From the NCBI GenBank assembly GCA_015233895.1, contig JADFXG010000034.1:1-33386 (forward strand): 33,386 nt of DNA, in the 5' to 3' direction. Below the pieces are notes generated by a model that was given only the letters and a program-made list of their open reading frames with translations, made no database searches and was not told the origin of the DNA. The DNA comes from Nitrospirota bacterium. Its GTDB lineage: Bacteria > Nitrospirota > Thermodesulfovibrionia > Thermodesulfovibrionales > Magnetobacteriaceae. Both the position numbers and the translations under genes were made by a program. Every line of letters starts with the position of its first letter. Positions within the stretch are counted from its first letter, which is position 1. Shown here piece by piece: positions 19,093 to 27,512 of this stretch.

Positions 19093-22000
19093 TTATTTTG
19101 AAAACTTTTTACTTTCAATTATTTTCAATTCTTTTTTTATAACATCATGGGAAATCCAGCCATAACCGACACAGCCAAGTTTATAGAACAGCTCTTCAAG
19201 GTCTTTGTCTTTCCAGTCTGGTTTTCCCCTGCGGGCAAGGCTCCCTGAGACATAAGGCACAAAGGAGGCAAGAAACAGCTCCAGGTATCCGGCTGCCGAG
19301 TCATCATACCGGCCCTCTTTTGTATCATCTATTTCCCAGTCAAGCGTCCATAGCTTTATCTCTCCGTCGTCACCTGCCGAAAAAGCATGTCTGCCATGAC
19401 GGCTCAACAATACCGAGTTTATCCCTAACTGATGCCCCTTAAACACTCGCACGCAGCTTTCCGACCTGATATCCCAAAGCCGTACTGCATTGTCGTTACT
19501 GCCGGAAAGTAAGAACTTGTTATCTGAGCTTATGCTTACTGTGGTAACGCCTGCCGTGTGTCCCTCAAGAGTTTTTACACATTTTCCCAAAGACAGATCC
19601 CACACTCTTATACTCATGTCCTCGCTGCCGGTTACTGCAAGTTTTCCGTCTAAACTTAACGCTACCGTGTTTATTACATCGGTGTGTCCCTCATAAGTGG
19701 CAAGAATTCCTAAAAAGTTAGCCGTTGTCATCTCCCACATTTTAAGTTTTCCATCAGCACAGCCTGTTATAAAAAACCGGTTATCAGCGTTTAAAGAAAC
19801 AGCCATTACAGGGTCAGGATGGCCGTCGTATGTTCTAATAAGCCGCCCTGTGGTGATATCCCAAACCTTTACGGTTTTATCGTCCCCTGAGGTAACTGCC
19901 AAATGGTGATCGTTACTCAGACATACACTGCGTACCACTCCCTCGTGTCCTTTAAGGGCTCTCATCTGTTTACCTTTTTTTATGTCCCAGAAGCTTATGG
20001 TTTTATCCATTGTGCCTGCCACTGCATACAAACCGTCCTCGCTCAGATGTACACTGGTTATGCCGGCAGGGAATCCCTTAAATGTGTTAATTAAATCGCC
20101 GCTTTCTATATCCCAAAGCCGAATGGTTTTATCTATGCTGCCGGTAAGCAGAAGTTTGCTGTGGCTGTCAGCCGAAATTGATGTAACAGCACCGCTGTGT
20201 CCTTTAAACGTGGTACCCTCCCAGCCGCCCACAAATGTGTGGCGGGGGAAACGTAAATACAGCTTCATCCACAGAGTCAGAGCCTCGATGTCACGGCTAA
20301 ACCCACGCTGTGAGCGTGCTTTTCTTATGTGAGACGCTGCTTTCTTAAAATTGCCCTCCGTAAAACGTTTCTTTGCCTCCGTAAGCTCCTGCGAGTAGGC
20401 TGCCATGGCTGAAAATGCCGCCTCGCTCTTTAGCACCTGAGAGAGCATCATAGGGGCACGGAAAGACTCCCTGTTAGAGGAGACCTCCCAGAATTTTACC
20501 AGTTTATCGTTGCCGCAGGTTGCGGCAAATCTGCCATCCTCTGAAAGAGCCACTGCGTTAACTGGCTCCGTGTGTCCTTCAAAGGTACGCATACATCTGC
20601 CAGAGTCAACCGCCCACTGTATCATTGTCTTATCATGGCTTACCGAGACCAACGTCTTACCGGCTGAATCCACAAAAACTCCGCTTACCGCCTCACCATG
20701 ACCGTACATGGTTTTACTGTATATACGAGTGGTTAAGTCCCATAGTTTCACAGTCTTGTCGGCTCCGGCTGAGGCCATTGTCTGGCCGTTTTTACTTACT
20801 GACATAAAATTAACAGCACCGTTATGCCCCTTAAACGTGTGCAGACATCTCAGGCTGGCAACCTCCCACAGGCGTATTGTGCCGTCTTTGCACGCTGAAA
20901 CCACAAGCTTTCCATCCTTTGTCAGATAAACTGAGGTTACGTCCCCTTTGTGTCCGACAAAAGATCTCAGATACGTGCCCGTGCTTGTATCCCATAGTTT
21001 TATTGTTTCATCCGAGCTGCCGGATAAGGGGTTGCGTCCGCCCGGCTCTATAAACACCGAGGTGACTCCCTCCATGTGGCCTTTAAATGTTTGAAAACAG
21101 TAACCGCTTTTAACATCCCACACTCGTACGGTTTTGTCCAGGCTGCCGGAGATTATAAGAGTTGCATCGGGTAGCATATAGGCCGAAAGGATGCCGTCTG
21201 CGTGTCCTGTAAAAGTTTTCAGACATGTTCCTGTTTCTGTATCCCAAAGGCGCAGCGTTTTATCAAGACTGCCCGATACGGCTATCCTGCCGTCAGCGCT
21301 TAAGCCAACGGCGGTTACAGGTTCATCATGGCCTGTAAAGGTTTTCAGGCAGCCCTTTGACCGCCCTTTTTGAGATTCGGCATACACTATTGCATATCTT
21401 ATGTCTTCAAGGTGCGTTATAGTTGGATCTATATCATTAAGGTACTTTAAGGCAAGTGCGCAGTCGTCCCTTTCAAGGTGCACAAGACCTGCCAGGTATT
21501 TCACGATAGGGTTTTCCGGGTGTGAGCGCTGAACCTCCTCCAACAACCTGACAAGTGCGTTATCGGTCATACTTGCTCCCCGCCACTGCGTCAGTCCGAG
21601 GTTAAAGCTGGATTCCGGATGATGGGGCTGAATCCGAAGCGCCTCTGTCCAGAGCCTTTCTGCCTCCTCCTCTCTGCCAAGGTCAAGGAGAGACACCGCT
21701 CTGTTATTTAGGCTGTCGGCTGTTGCCATACTGACCTCAGGAGCCGTACGGGCATAATTTTTGCCGGTTAACTTTTCATATATTTTTATGAGTTCAGAAG
21801 CCACATCAGACATACTATCCGGCCGTTCTATCGGGTTTTCATTAAAGCATCTGGCAAGGAGTTCAGCTAATTCATCAGGCATAGCGGGCAAACTCTTATT
21901 ACTTAGTCCATCAGCCACACTCTCATGATACCACTTAAGAGCCTCCCCGGCCACCGTGCCCGAGGGCCAGGTCACCTCCCCCGTAAACATCACAAGCACT

Positions 22001-22803
22001 GACACCGCCCATGACCAGATATCTGTTTTAAGAGAGAGTTTTTCCTGATTAGCCTGCTCAGGAGAACAAAAAGCCGGCGTCATCCCTCCCGGAGTTACTA
22101 ATTTATTTAAGCCATAGTCTTCAAAACTATCCTGGCCGTATGACATTCCCACAGCTTTGGCAAGCCCAAAGTCAGTCACTTTGGCTATACCCTCTGAGGT
22201 CATCATAACATTAGCCGGCTTTACATCCTGGTGAATAAGCCCTTTTTCGTGGGCATAGTGAAGCCCCCAGGCAAACTGTATCGAAGCATCAAGGATAGCA
22301 TCCAGTGTGTTTAACTTGCCGTCATGAATCCAGTCGTTTAAACTCCCGCCATCCACGTACTCGGCAAAAACCATTGGGACCTCATCCACCTCCCTTACGT
22401 AGTAGCAGCTGACTATGTGCGGATGGAGTCCCAGATTAACCCACGTCTCAGCCTCCCGCTCGAAATTCTCTGACCCCCCCGCTCTTGCCAGCTCCGCCGA
22501 CTTTGGACATTTCACGGCAAGGTCAACATTCCAGCCCTTATGCTTAACCTTATATACCTTGCCCATTCCGCCCTCACCCAAAAGCCCTGACACCTCGTAG
22601 AGGTCTAAAATGACGTCCCCAACGTTCCACGAACAGCCGGAGCCCTTTTCCATGGTCTGCATAGATGCAGAGGACTGCTCAGTCCGGTATTTTTCTATTT
22701 TAAACGTGCTGCCGCATTTTTTACACTTAGCATTTTTGCCAGTCAAAGATGACGACACACTATATTTCGATCCGCAAGTCGGGCAAGCCGTTATGATAGG
22801 CAT
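19093..22803 (-). CDS. Zinc-ribbon Ser/Thr protein kinase with TPR and 14 WD40 repeats
   Basis: The 1236-residue protein begins with a four-cysteine zinc ribbon (CPTC at 7-10, CKKC at 27-30). A Hanks-type kinase domain follows (about 68-345): G-loop LLGEGGMGKVY, lysine K98, HQDVKPAN (D193), DFGLAK (211-216) and FCSPEQ. The HRD arginine is glutamine, so it is a non-RD kinase. TPR-like helices (about 363-480) lead into seven WD40 repeats (about 484-780). A helical linker of about 80 residues then precedes seven more repeats (to about 1160). Typical blades read TFKGHxxxVTSV, then SGSxDKTIRLWD. Two seven-bladed propellers would offer large protein-binding surfaces. No membrane segment is seen. 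It follows the PP2C fusion by 76 bases. Its substrates are unknown; the HDOD and PP2C proteins are candidates. Confidence 0.93.
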   Translation of the reverse strand: MPIITACPTCGSKYSVSSSLTGKNAKCKKCGSTFKIEKYRTEQSSASMQTMEKGSGCSWNVGDVILDLYEVSGLLGEGGMGKVYKVKHKGWNVDLAVKCPKSAELARAGGSENFEREAETWVNLGLHPHIVSCYYVREVDEVPMVFAEYVDGGSLNDWIHDGKLNTLDAILDASIQFAWGLHYAHEKGLIHQDVKPANVMMTSEGIAKVTDFGLAKAVGMSYGQDSFEDYGLNKLVTPGGMTPAFCSPEQANQEKLSLKTDIWSWAVSVLVMFTGEVTWPSGTVAGEALKWYHESVADGLSNKSLPAMPDELAELLARCFNENPIERPDSMSDVASELIKIYEKLTGKNYARTAPEVSMATADSLNNRAVSLLDLGREEEAERLWTEALRIQPHHPESSFNLGLTQWRGASMTDNALVRLLEEVQRSHPENPIVKYLAGLVHLERDDCALALKYLNDIDPTITHLEDIRYAIVYAESQKGRSKGCLKTFTGHDEPVTAVGLSADGRIAVSGSLDKTLRLWDTETGTCLKTFTGHADGILSAYMLPDATLIISGSLDKTVRVWDVKSGYCFQTFKGHMEGVTSVFIEPGGRNPLSGSSDETIKLWDTSTGTYLRSFVGHKGDVTSVYLTKDGKLVVSACKDGTIRLWEVASLRCLHTFKGHNGAVNFMSVSKNGQTMASAGADKTVKLWDLTTRIYSKTMYGHGEAVSGVFVDSAGKTLVSVSHDKTMIQWAVDSGRCMRTFEGHTEPVNAVALSEDGRFAATCGNDKLVKFWEVSSNRESFRAPMMLSQVLKSEAAFSAMAAYSQELTEAKKRFTEGNFKKAASHIRKARSQRGFSRDIEALTLWMKLYLRFPRHTFVGGWEGTTFKGHSGAVTSISADSHSKLLLTGSIDKTIRLWDIESGDLINTFKGFPAGITSVHLSEDGLYAVAGTMDKTISFWDIKKGKQMRALKGHEGVVRSVCLSNDHHLAVTSGDDKTVKVWDITTGRLIRTYDGHPDPVMAVSLNADNRFFITGCADGKLKMWEMTTANFLGILATYEGHTDVINTVALSLDGKLAVTGSEDMSIRVWDLSLGKCVKTLEGHTAGVTTVSISSDNKFLLSGSNDNAVRLWDIRSESCVRVFKGHQLGINSVLLSRHGRHAFSAGDDGEIKLWTLDWEIDDTKEGRYDDSAAGYLELFLASFVPYVSGSLARRGKPDWKDKDLEELFYKLGCVGYGWISHDVIKKELKIIESKKFSK

Positions 22804-22879
22804 ATTTTTATACTCTTTTTCATAAAATGTTTTTTAATGGTATCAGTATGATGTAAAATGATAATCATATCCGGATGGC

Positions 22880-24631
22880 TCACTGAGTTTTCCAGTAGTA
22901 AATCCGCTCCTCCTTATCAAGGCCTTTAAGCGTATAAGAGCCTATGGGCAGAGCTTTAAGTTGTGAAGTGGGGTTAAGGTTACTCCAGAAGGAGTCGGTC
23001 ATAAGTATGAATTCTTTGTGATGGGCGGTCAGCCGTTCATTTACCTTTGGCTCTCTGTGTCTGAGGTCTTCAAGGGAAAAGACAGCGTGTGCGTTTCGTC
23101 CTGTGCGTTCTCCCTCTGCAGTGAGCCGAACTGAACCCCAGTGCAGGGCTATGGATATTTGAACCGGAATCTTAATGTGGCGCAGTATTCCAGGAGAGAG
23201 TTTTAAAGCTGCGCTCAGCGCTGCGTCAGCTGAGCTAAAAATAGCGAAAAACCCATCCCCGGTGCATTTAAGAAAGGCGTGTTTTTCATTCTGAAGTGAT
23301 TTTTCAAGCAACTGGCCTAGAGCCGATATGACTTTGACAAGGTGAGTTTCACCCAGTTTTACAATTCTGGTTGACCCTACTATGTCAACAACTAAAAGTG
23401 CCTCCGTGCGCTCTTCAAAAAACTCACTGGGTGGAATCAGTATGCTGCCCTCGGAGCTGTAAGCCTCATCGAGGAGGTCATCAGCCTGATTTTCGGCACC
23501 GGGTGGAATTATACCAATCCTTGTGCGTCCAACAGCAAACCACGAGGGCAGAGGCAGGCTCACTGCTCCCTTTATACGTTTGCCGTTTAGGTATGTGCCG
23601 TTTCGGCTGCCCAGATCCTCTAAAATCAACTCACCCCCCTCCACCCTGACAACACAGTGGTTCCTTGATATGGTCTTATCCACCTTCAAACACAGGTTAT
23701 TGTTAGAAGACCTTCCTATCGTAAAAGACGGCGCAGTCACAGGTAAGCTAAACTGCGGCGGAGTTTTATCCAGATTTACAACCAAAGCAGCAAAATCCGT
23801 GGTCTCTGAGGTGTCTTTTTCACCTGAGCCGTACTTTTCGGTGTCAGAGATGGTTACGGGAGTAATGTCGCTGTCAGTGTTGCTATCAGAGAGGTAGTCA
23901 GCTATAATCACGGTGATATTGTCAATGCCGCCGCCCTCGATAGCTGCTTTAATCAGTGAGGCACAGGCTTTTTCCGGCTCAGCGAAGTCCATCAGTGTTT
24001 TCCTTATATCATTGTCGCTGACCATTCCGGTCAGTCCGTCGCTACAAAGCAAAAACCTGTCACCGGGCTGTGGCACCATAAATTTGGTTTCGGGCAGCGC
24101 ATCACCTGTCATACCTATACAACGTGTGATTTTTCCTCTGGCCGGATGGCTTTGAATATCCTCCTGGCTGATTTCTCCGGAGTTTATCAACACCTGTATG
24201 ACAGAGTGGTCCATGGTAAGCTGAGTGAGGGAGCCGTGTCTTAGCAGATATGCTCTGCTGTCTCCCATGTGGGCAACAATGGCCTCCCGGTTTCTTATTA
24301 GCAATAAAACAACCGTGGCGCCCATGCCGGAAAGCCCCGGTTTGGATTTACTTATAAGCCGTACGTGTTCATTAAGCTCGGTGAGGGCTGAGGAAATTGT
24401 CTCGATAGCGTCCGGGCCTCTGAGGCTAACGATGTGGTGCATATATTTAATTAAAAGGCCGGGCAGGTTTTCAACGACTTCTTTGCTGGCAAGATCCCCT
24501 GCGGCATGTCCTCCCATACCATCGGATACAATAAACATGCCGTGTTCCGGGTTCATGGACAGGTTGTCCTCATTTCTTTGGCGAACCAGCCCCTTGTCGG
24601 TTAAGCCTGCGAATGTTATCGCTTTATTCAT
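22880..24631 (-). CDS. PP2C phosphatase-FHA-nucleotide cyclase-like fusion protein
   Basis: Three domains lie in 583 residues. The N-terminal PP2C Ser/Thr phosphatase (1-245) keeps its metal ligands: RQRNED (D22), VSDGMGGHAAG (D37), CSDGLTGMVSD (D198) and GGIDN (D237). An FHA domain (about 300-375) follows, with IGRSSNNNL, SRNH and GSRNGTYLNGKRI, which binds phosphothreonine. The C-terminus (about 408-580) resembles a class III adenylate/guanylate cyclase: the metal aspartates are present (VVDIVGS D416, CTGDGFF D459), as is the HWGSV segment. The helix normally carrying NxxxR reads NAHAVF, so the transition-state arginine appears to be missing and it may not be catalytic. The start overlaps the stop of the FHA kinase gene (ATGA) and has GGAGGG upstream, so the two genes are translationally coupled. 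It is the natural antagonist of the flanking kinases. Confidence 0.93.
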   Translation of the reverse strand: MNKAITFAGLTDKGLVRQRNEDNLSMNPEHGMFIVSDGMGGHAAGDLASKEVVENLPGLLIKYMHHIVSLRGPDAIETISSALTELNEHVRLISKSKPGLSGMGATVVLLLIRNREAIVAHMGDSRAYLLRHGSLTQLTMDHSVIQVLINSGEISQEDIQSHPARGKITRCIGMTGDALPETKFMVPQPGDRFLLCSDGLTGMVSDNDIRKTLMDFAEPEKACASLIKAAIEGGGIDNITVIIADYLSDSNTDSDITPVTISDTEKYGSGEKDTSETTDFAALVVNLDKTPPQFSLPVTAPSFTIGRSSNNNLCLKVDKTISRNHCVVRVEGGELILEDLGSRNGTYLNGKRIKGAVSLPLPSWFAVGRTRIGIIPPGAENQADDLLDEAYSSEGSILIPPSEFFEERTEALLVVDIVGSTRIVKLGETHLVKVISALGQLLEKSLQNEKHAFLKCTGDGFFAIFSSADAALSAALKLSPGILRHIKIPVQISIALHWGSVRLTAEGERTGRNAHAVFSLEDLRHREPKVNERLTAHHKEFILMTDSFWSNLNPTSQLKALPIGSYTLKGLDKEERIYYWKTQ

Positions 24632-26133
24632 AATGCACCCTCCAGCGCTCGCTTAAAATCAAGAGCGGTTTTGATTTTAATTTCAGGCTGGTCTATAAGT
24701 GCCTCATCAATCACCTCGGCCAGCTTCTTAGGTATGTTGGGATTCCTCTTCAGTATGGGTACCGGTTTGCTCTGAAGCACTATGTACCATGGGTCTTTGC
24801 CTTTTGGGAAATCTCTGGGAAAACGCCCGGTAAGCATGTAATAAAATGTGGCTGCCATAGCCCAGACATCTGCCTCCGGTTTTGAGTACTTGAAATTTAT
24901 CACCTGCTGTCTGGACATAAAAACAGGGGTGCCGGCAGATGCTCCGGTGCGGGTGTAACCGCTTAAACCTGCAGCATCAAATGCTTTACCCAATCCAAAA
25001 TCTGCTATTTTTGTTAATCTTGTTCCAGAGGCTTCTGTTAAGAATATGTTAGTAGGTTTTATATCTCTGTGAATTAATCCCTTTAGTGTTACAATAGAGG
25101 CGTCAGCCAGTTTGACGTTAGGAATTTCAAGTGTATGGGCATAGTGCAGCCCGTCAAGAGATTGCAGTATCATATTGGTGGCCTCCTCGACACTTAGCCG
25201 TCCACCCTGTGCCATCATTATTTTATCTATACTGCCCCCCTCGCAGTACTCAAGGGTGAAGTAAAAGGTGCCGCGTGAGTTACCGTAGTCAAGCAGTTGC
25301 ACGACGTTTGGGTGTTTTAAGTGTTTGGTGTTTTCCACCTCCCGAAGAAACATCTCCTTGGAGCGCTCATTGACGGCAACCTCTGAGAGCATCACCTTTA
25401 GAGCAACATCTCTGCCGGTCTCTATATGTTTGGCAAGATAGACGGCGCCCATGCCGCCCTTTCCGATTTCTTTTAATATTTTATATCCGTGGATTTCAAG
25501 TGTATCTTTGTCTTTTTCCTCTGCCGGCACAAGGGATTTCACTACCTGCATGGGATCGTCACGGCAGACGGTGCAAAGCCCTGAGGACTGTTCAACACTG
25601 TCTTTACTGAGGGTTTTTCCACAGCCGGTGCATTTGGCCAATGGGGTAACAGTATCCTTTTGAGTTTTATTTTCAGTGCAGGTCTTACAGATATAACTAC
25701 CGTCCTTGGTTTTGTACTCAGCAATATTATCAAAGGGTAAATCAGACCCGCATACTGAACATGTTGGGGATTCATACGTTTTGACTTTAAAAACAGTCGA
25801 ACCGAGTTTAATTTCATCCCCTTTTTTCAGATCGTATTCGGGAAACTCCAGCTGAGATATTTCGTTAATGTCCTGAGTTTTCTGGCGTTGGCCAATCTTC
25901 ATGCCATTGACATAGGTGCCGTTTAAGCTGCCGAAGTCTTTGATTCTTATGCCGGGTGGGTTTATATCCAAAAGACAGTGGTGGCGGGAAATTGTGCGGT
26001 GTTCATCATCATCGGGAAGGCGGGGGCTGCAGTCAACACCCCTGCCAATTATGCAGGTGGTACGCTCCAAAAATTTATATTTTTTACCTTTGAGCTTACC
26101 CTCCGTAACCTCAAGGACGACTTTTGCCGGCAA
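24628..26133 (-). CDS. FHA-zinc-ribbon-Ser/Thr protein kinase
   Basis: The 501-residue protein has an N-terminal FHA domain (about 5-117: IIGRGVD, SRHH at 49-52, GSLNGTYVNG). Two zinc-finger-like cysteine pairs-of-pairs follow (C125/C128 with C149/C152; C168/C171 with C187/C190), then a Hanks-type kinase domain (about 216-500). The kinase has IGKGGMGAVYLAK, K246, HRDIKPTN (D357) and DFGLGK. The usual APE motif is replaced: GTPVFMSRQQ instead of GTPxYMAPEQ. The start is a TTG at 26131-26133, chosen because GGAGGG lies five bases upstream and no in-frame ATG fits. The first gene of the operon, it is preceded by a long leader. The FHA domain could bind its own autophosphorylated threonines or those of the WD40 kinase. 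Confidence 0.92.
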   Translation of the reverse strand: MPAKVVLEVTEGKLKGKKYKFLERTTCIIGRGVDCSPRLPDDDEHRTISRHHCLLDINPPGIRIKDFGSLNGTYVNGMKIGQRQKTQDINEISQLEFPEYDLKKGDEIKLGSTVFKVKTYESPTCSVCGSDLPFDNIAEYKTKDGSYICKTCTENKTQKDTVTPLAKCTGCGKTLSKDSVEQSSGLCTVCRDDPMQVVKSLVPAEEKDKDTLEIHGYKILKEIGKGGMGAVYLAKHIETGRDVALKVMLSEVAVNERSKEMFLREVENTKHLKHPNVVQLLDYGNSRGTFYFTLEYCEGGSIDKIMMAQGGRLSVEEATNMILQSLDGLHYAHTLEIPNVKLADASIVTLKGLIHRDIKPTNIFLTEASGTRLTKIADFGLGKAFDAAGLSGYTRTGASAGTPVFMSRQQVINFKYSKPEADVWAMAATFYYMLTGRFPRDFPKGKDPWYIVLQSKPVPILKRNPNIPKKLAEVIDEALIDQPEIKIKTALDFKRALEGAL

Positions 26134-26286
26134 AACGCCCTCCGTATGATTATTAATTAATAAAATTGCTGACGCTAACCCGGTTAATTAACCCCTGCTG
26201 CCGTTTTTTAATTGTGCGCTTCTCCATGAATACCCCTTCAGCAGTCAGCGGTTGCCAGAGATAGCGCTTTCATTTCACCACGTCAG
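26134..26286 (-). promoter_or_regulatory. Structured 5' leader of the kinase/phosphatase operon
   Basis: The roughly 145-base leader between promoter and TTG start contains several inverted repeats. A nine-base stem with one bulge pairs 26216-26224 with 26258-26267 (GCGCTTCTC against GAGATAGCGC). CTGCTG (26195-26200) can pair with CAGCAG (26239-26244), and GCTGAC (26168-26173) with GTCAGC (26244-26249). GGTTAATTAACC (26182-26193) and a 14-base AT palindrome (26150-26163) are self-complementary. The overlapping pairings suggest alternative folds. I do not recognise a known riboswitch class. Confidence 0.4.
26153..26227 (-). CDS. Possible 24-residue leader peptide
   Basis: An ATG at 26225-26227 with AAGGGG five bases upstream opens a 24-codon frame (MEKRTIKKRQQG and so on) that ends at TAA 26153-26155, 19 bases before the FHA kinase start. 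Its ribosome-binding site is inside the loop of the leader hairpin. The peptide is basic and has no recognisable relatives. It could be a regulatory upstream ORF or chance. Confidence 0.25.
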   Translation of the reverse strand: MEKRTIKKRQQGLINRVSVSNFIN

Positions 26287-26316
26287 ACTATAGCAAAGTC
26301 ACACTGTTTATGTCAA
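26287..26316 (-). promoter_or_regulatory. Promoter of the kinase/phosphatase operon
   Basis: On the minus strand TTGACA (26311-26316), an 18-base spacer and TATAGT (26287-26292) form a good sigma-70-type promoter. Transcription would start near 26280, giving the long leader. Confidence 0.65.
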
Positions 26317-26506
26317 TATTGGCAGGTTGCAGTGTTTCAACAAAAAAATAGTTTAATGTTTATTTATCACTTAAATTCCCTTATCATAATTCCTTTTTTG
26401 ACAGCTTTGTGGTAATATAATGCAGGTGTACGGGATAAAATATGAAAAAAATCAAAAGTTTTTTTATGTTGAGTAAAATACCAGTAATTGTGTAAATTAA
26501 CAGACT
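26317..26506. other. Divergent intergenic region, plus-strand promoter not resolved
   Basis: The minus-strand promoter and leader fill the other half of this gap. In these 190 bases I see AT-rich DNA with a TTGACA (26398-26403) and a TATAAT (26416-26421) on the plus strand. They are only 12 bases apart, too close to work together. A 17-codon frame (26442-26495) has no supporting feature. Confidence 0.4.
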
Positions 26507-27055
26507 ATGAATATATTTACTATAAATCCTGATGACACAGTTTTACTGATTGTGGATATACAGGAAAAGTTAGTGGCTGCTGTTGAAGACAAAGAGGCAC
26601 TGACAGCTAACACCTTAAACCTTGTTGAGACGGCAAAACTCCACAGTATGCCAATAGTAGTAACCGAACAGTACCCTAAAGGCATAGGTTCCACCATAAA
26701 AGAGCTGAAGGATGCCCTCAAGGGAATTGAAATCTGTGAAAAGATGACATTTAGCGCCTGCGGCATAAAGAATTTCTGCGAGGAAAAGCTTCACAAAAAA
26801 CCAAAGGTGCTGCTATGTGGAATAGAGACACATGTTTGTGTTCTTCAGACCGCTTTGGATTTATTGGCTAAGGGGTATGTAGTTCATGTGGTGAGTGATT
26901 GTGTTTCATCAAGGCGGGGGTACAATAAAGAGGTGGGGTTGCGATTTATGTACGATGCCGGAGCTGTGATAACGACGGCTGAGACGGCAATTTTTCAAAT
27001 ACTAAAACAGGCTGGGACTGACAACTTTAAAGCCATATCAAAGAGGATAAAATAG
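26507..27055 (+). CDS. Isochorismatase-family cysteine hydrolase
   Basis: The 182-residue protein has the family's Asp-Lys-Cys triad: D17 in LLIVDIQEKL, K79 in CEKMTFSACG and C111 in LLCGIETHVCV, with the usual cis-peptide context before the cysteine. The VVTEQYPKGIG segment resembles the YcaC and human ISOC1/2 branch rather than true isochorismatases, so the substrate cannot be predicted. No secretion signal or menaquinone/siderophore genes accompany it. The ATG has no clear Shine-Dalgarno. It is the first gene of an operon with the SspB-like gene (start two bases after its stop), mnmG and rsmG. Confidence 0.9.
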   Translation: MNIFTINPDDTVLLIVDIQEKLVAAVEDKEALTANTLNLVETAKLHSMPIVVTEQYPKGIGSTIKELKDALKGIEICEKMTFSACGIKNFCEEKLHKKPKVLLCGIETHVCVLQTALDLLAKGYVVHVVSDCVSSRRGYNKEVGLRFMYDAGAVITTAETAIFQILKQAGTDNFKAISKRIK

Positions 27056-27056
27056 G

Positions 27057-27509
27057 ATGGGTAATGGAGTAGCGGTGGATTTTTCAAAAGACGTGGATGG
27101 ACTTAAGAGCCGGGTGTTTTACGATATTTTAAATATCGTGGGGCGTGTGTTTGTAATTGTGAAGTATGCTCAGGATGTGATAATAGGGGACAGGGGGTTT
27201 CTGGAAACAGAAAAGCACAACGGACTGGTGCTTGTGTTTAACCAGAGAATGGATTTTACATGGGGCCCTGATGGACTGATTGAGGCGGTGTTACAGTTTG
27301 ACGGCAAACCAGAGGCCTGCAGCATCCCCTCAGAGCATATACTTGCCATATACTCACCCGAGGTTCAGGTGCAGTTTGTCTCCATGTACCAGAGGGAGGA
27401 TATAAACACTCCCAAAGAAAACGTTACAACTGGCACTGATGAAACACAGCAGCAGGCTGCTTTCGATAACGTACTTCGGGTGGATTTCACAAAGAAAAAG
27501 AAAAAGTAG
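27057..27509 (+). CDS. SspB-like protein (possible ClpXP adaptor)
   Basis: The 150-residue protein resembles SspB, which delivers ssrA-tagged proteins to ClpXP. The middle reads GLVLVFNQRMDFTWGP and later CSIPSEHILAIYSPEVQVQFVS, matching the SspB pattern of a beta-rich core with a conserved IPxxxIxAIYxPE strand. A low-complexity tail leads to a hydrophobic-basic C-terminus (NVLRVDFTKKKKK), similar to the ClpX-binding tail LRVVK of E. coli SspB. The assignment comes from this pattern only. The start lies two bases after the isochorismatase-like stop, and mnmG starts four bases after its end, so translation is probably coupled. Confidence 0.6.
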   Translation: MGNGVAVDFSKDVDGLKSRVFYDILNIVGRVFVIVKYAQDVIIGDRGFLETEKHNGLVLVFNQRMDFTWGPDGLIEAVLQFDGKPEACSIPSEHILAIYSPEVQVQFVSMYQREDINTPKENVTTGTDETQQQAAFDNVLRVDFTKKKKK

Positions 27510-27512
27510 CCC

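Noticed and set aside
17994-26133. Kinase-phosphatase-FHA set as a type VI secretion regulatory module
   Set aside because: No structural secretion genes (tss family) are in the window, and the WD40, cyclase-like and HDOD parts do not match that module.
26398-26421. TTGACA and TATAAT upstream of the isochorismatase-like gene
   Set aside because: The spacer is only 12 bases, too short for one sigma-70 promoter.
26442-26495. 17-codon plus-strand frame before the isochorismatase-like gene
   Set aside because: No Shine-Dalgarno, no recognisable sequence and an AT-rich context; probably chance.
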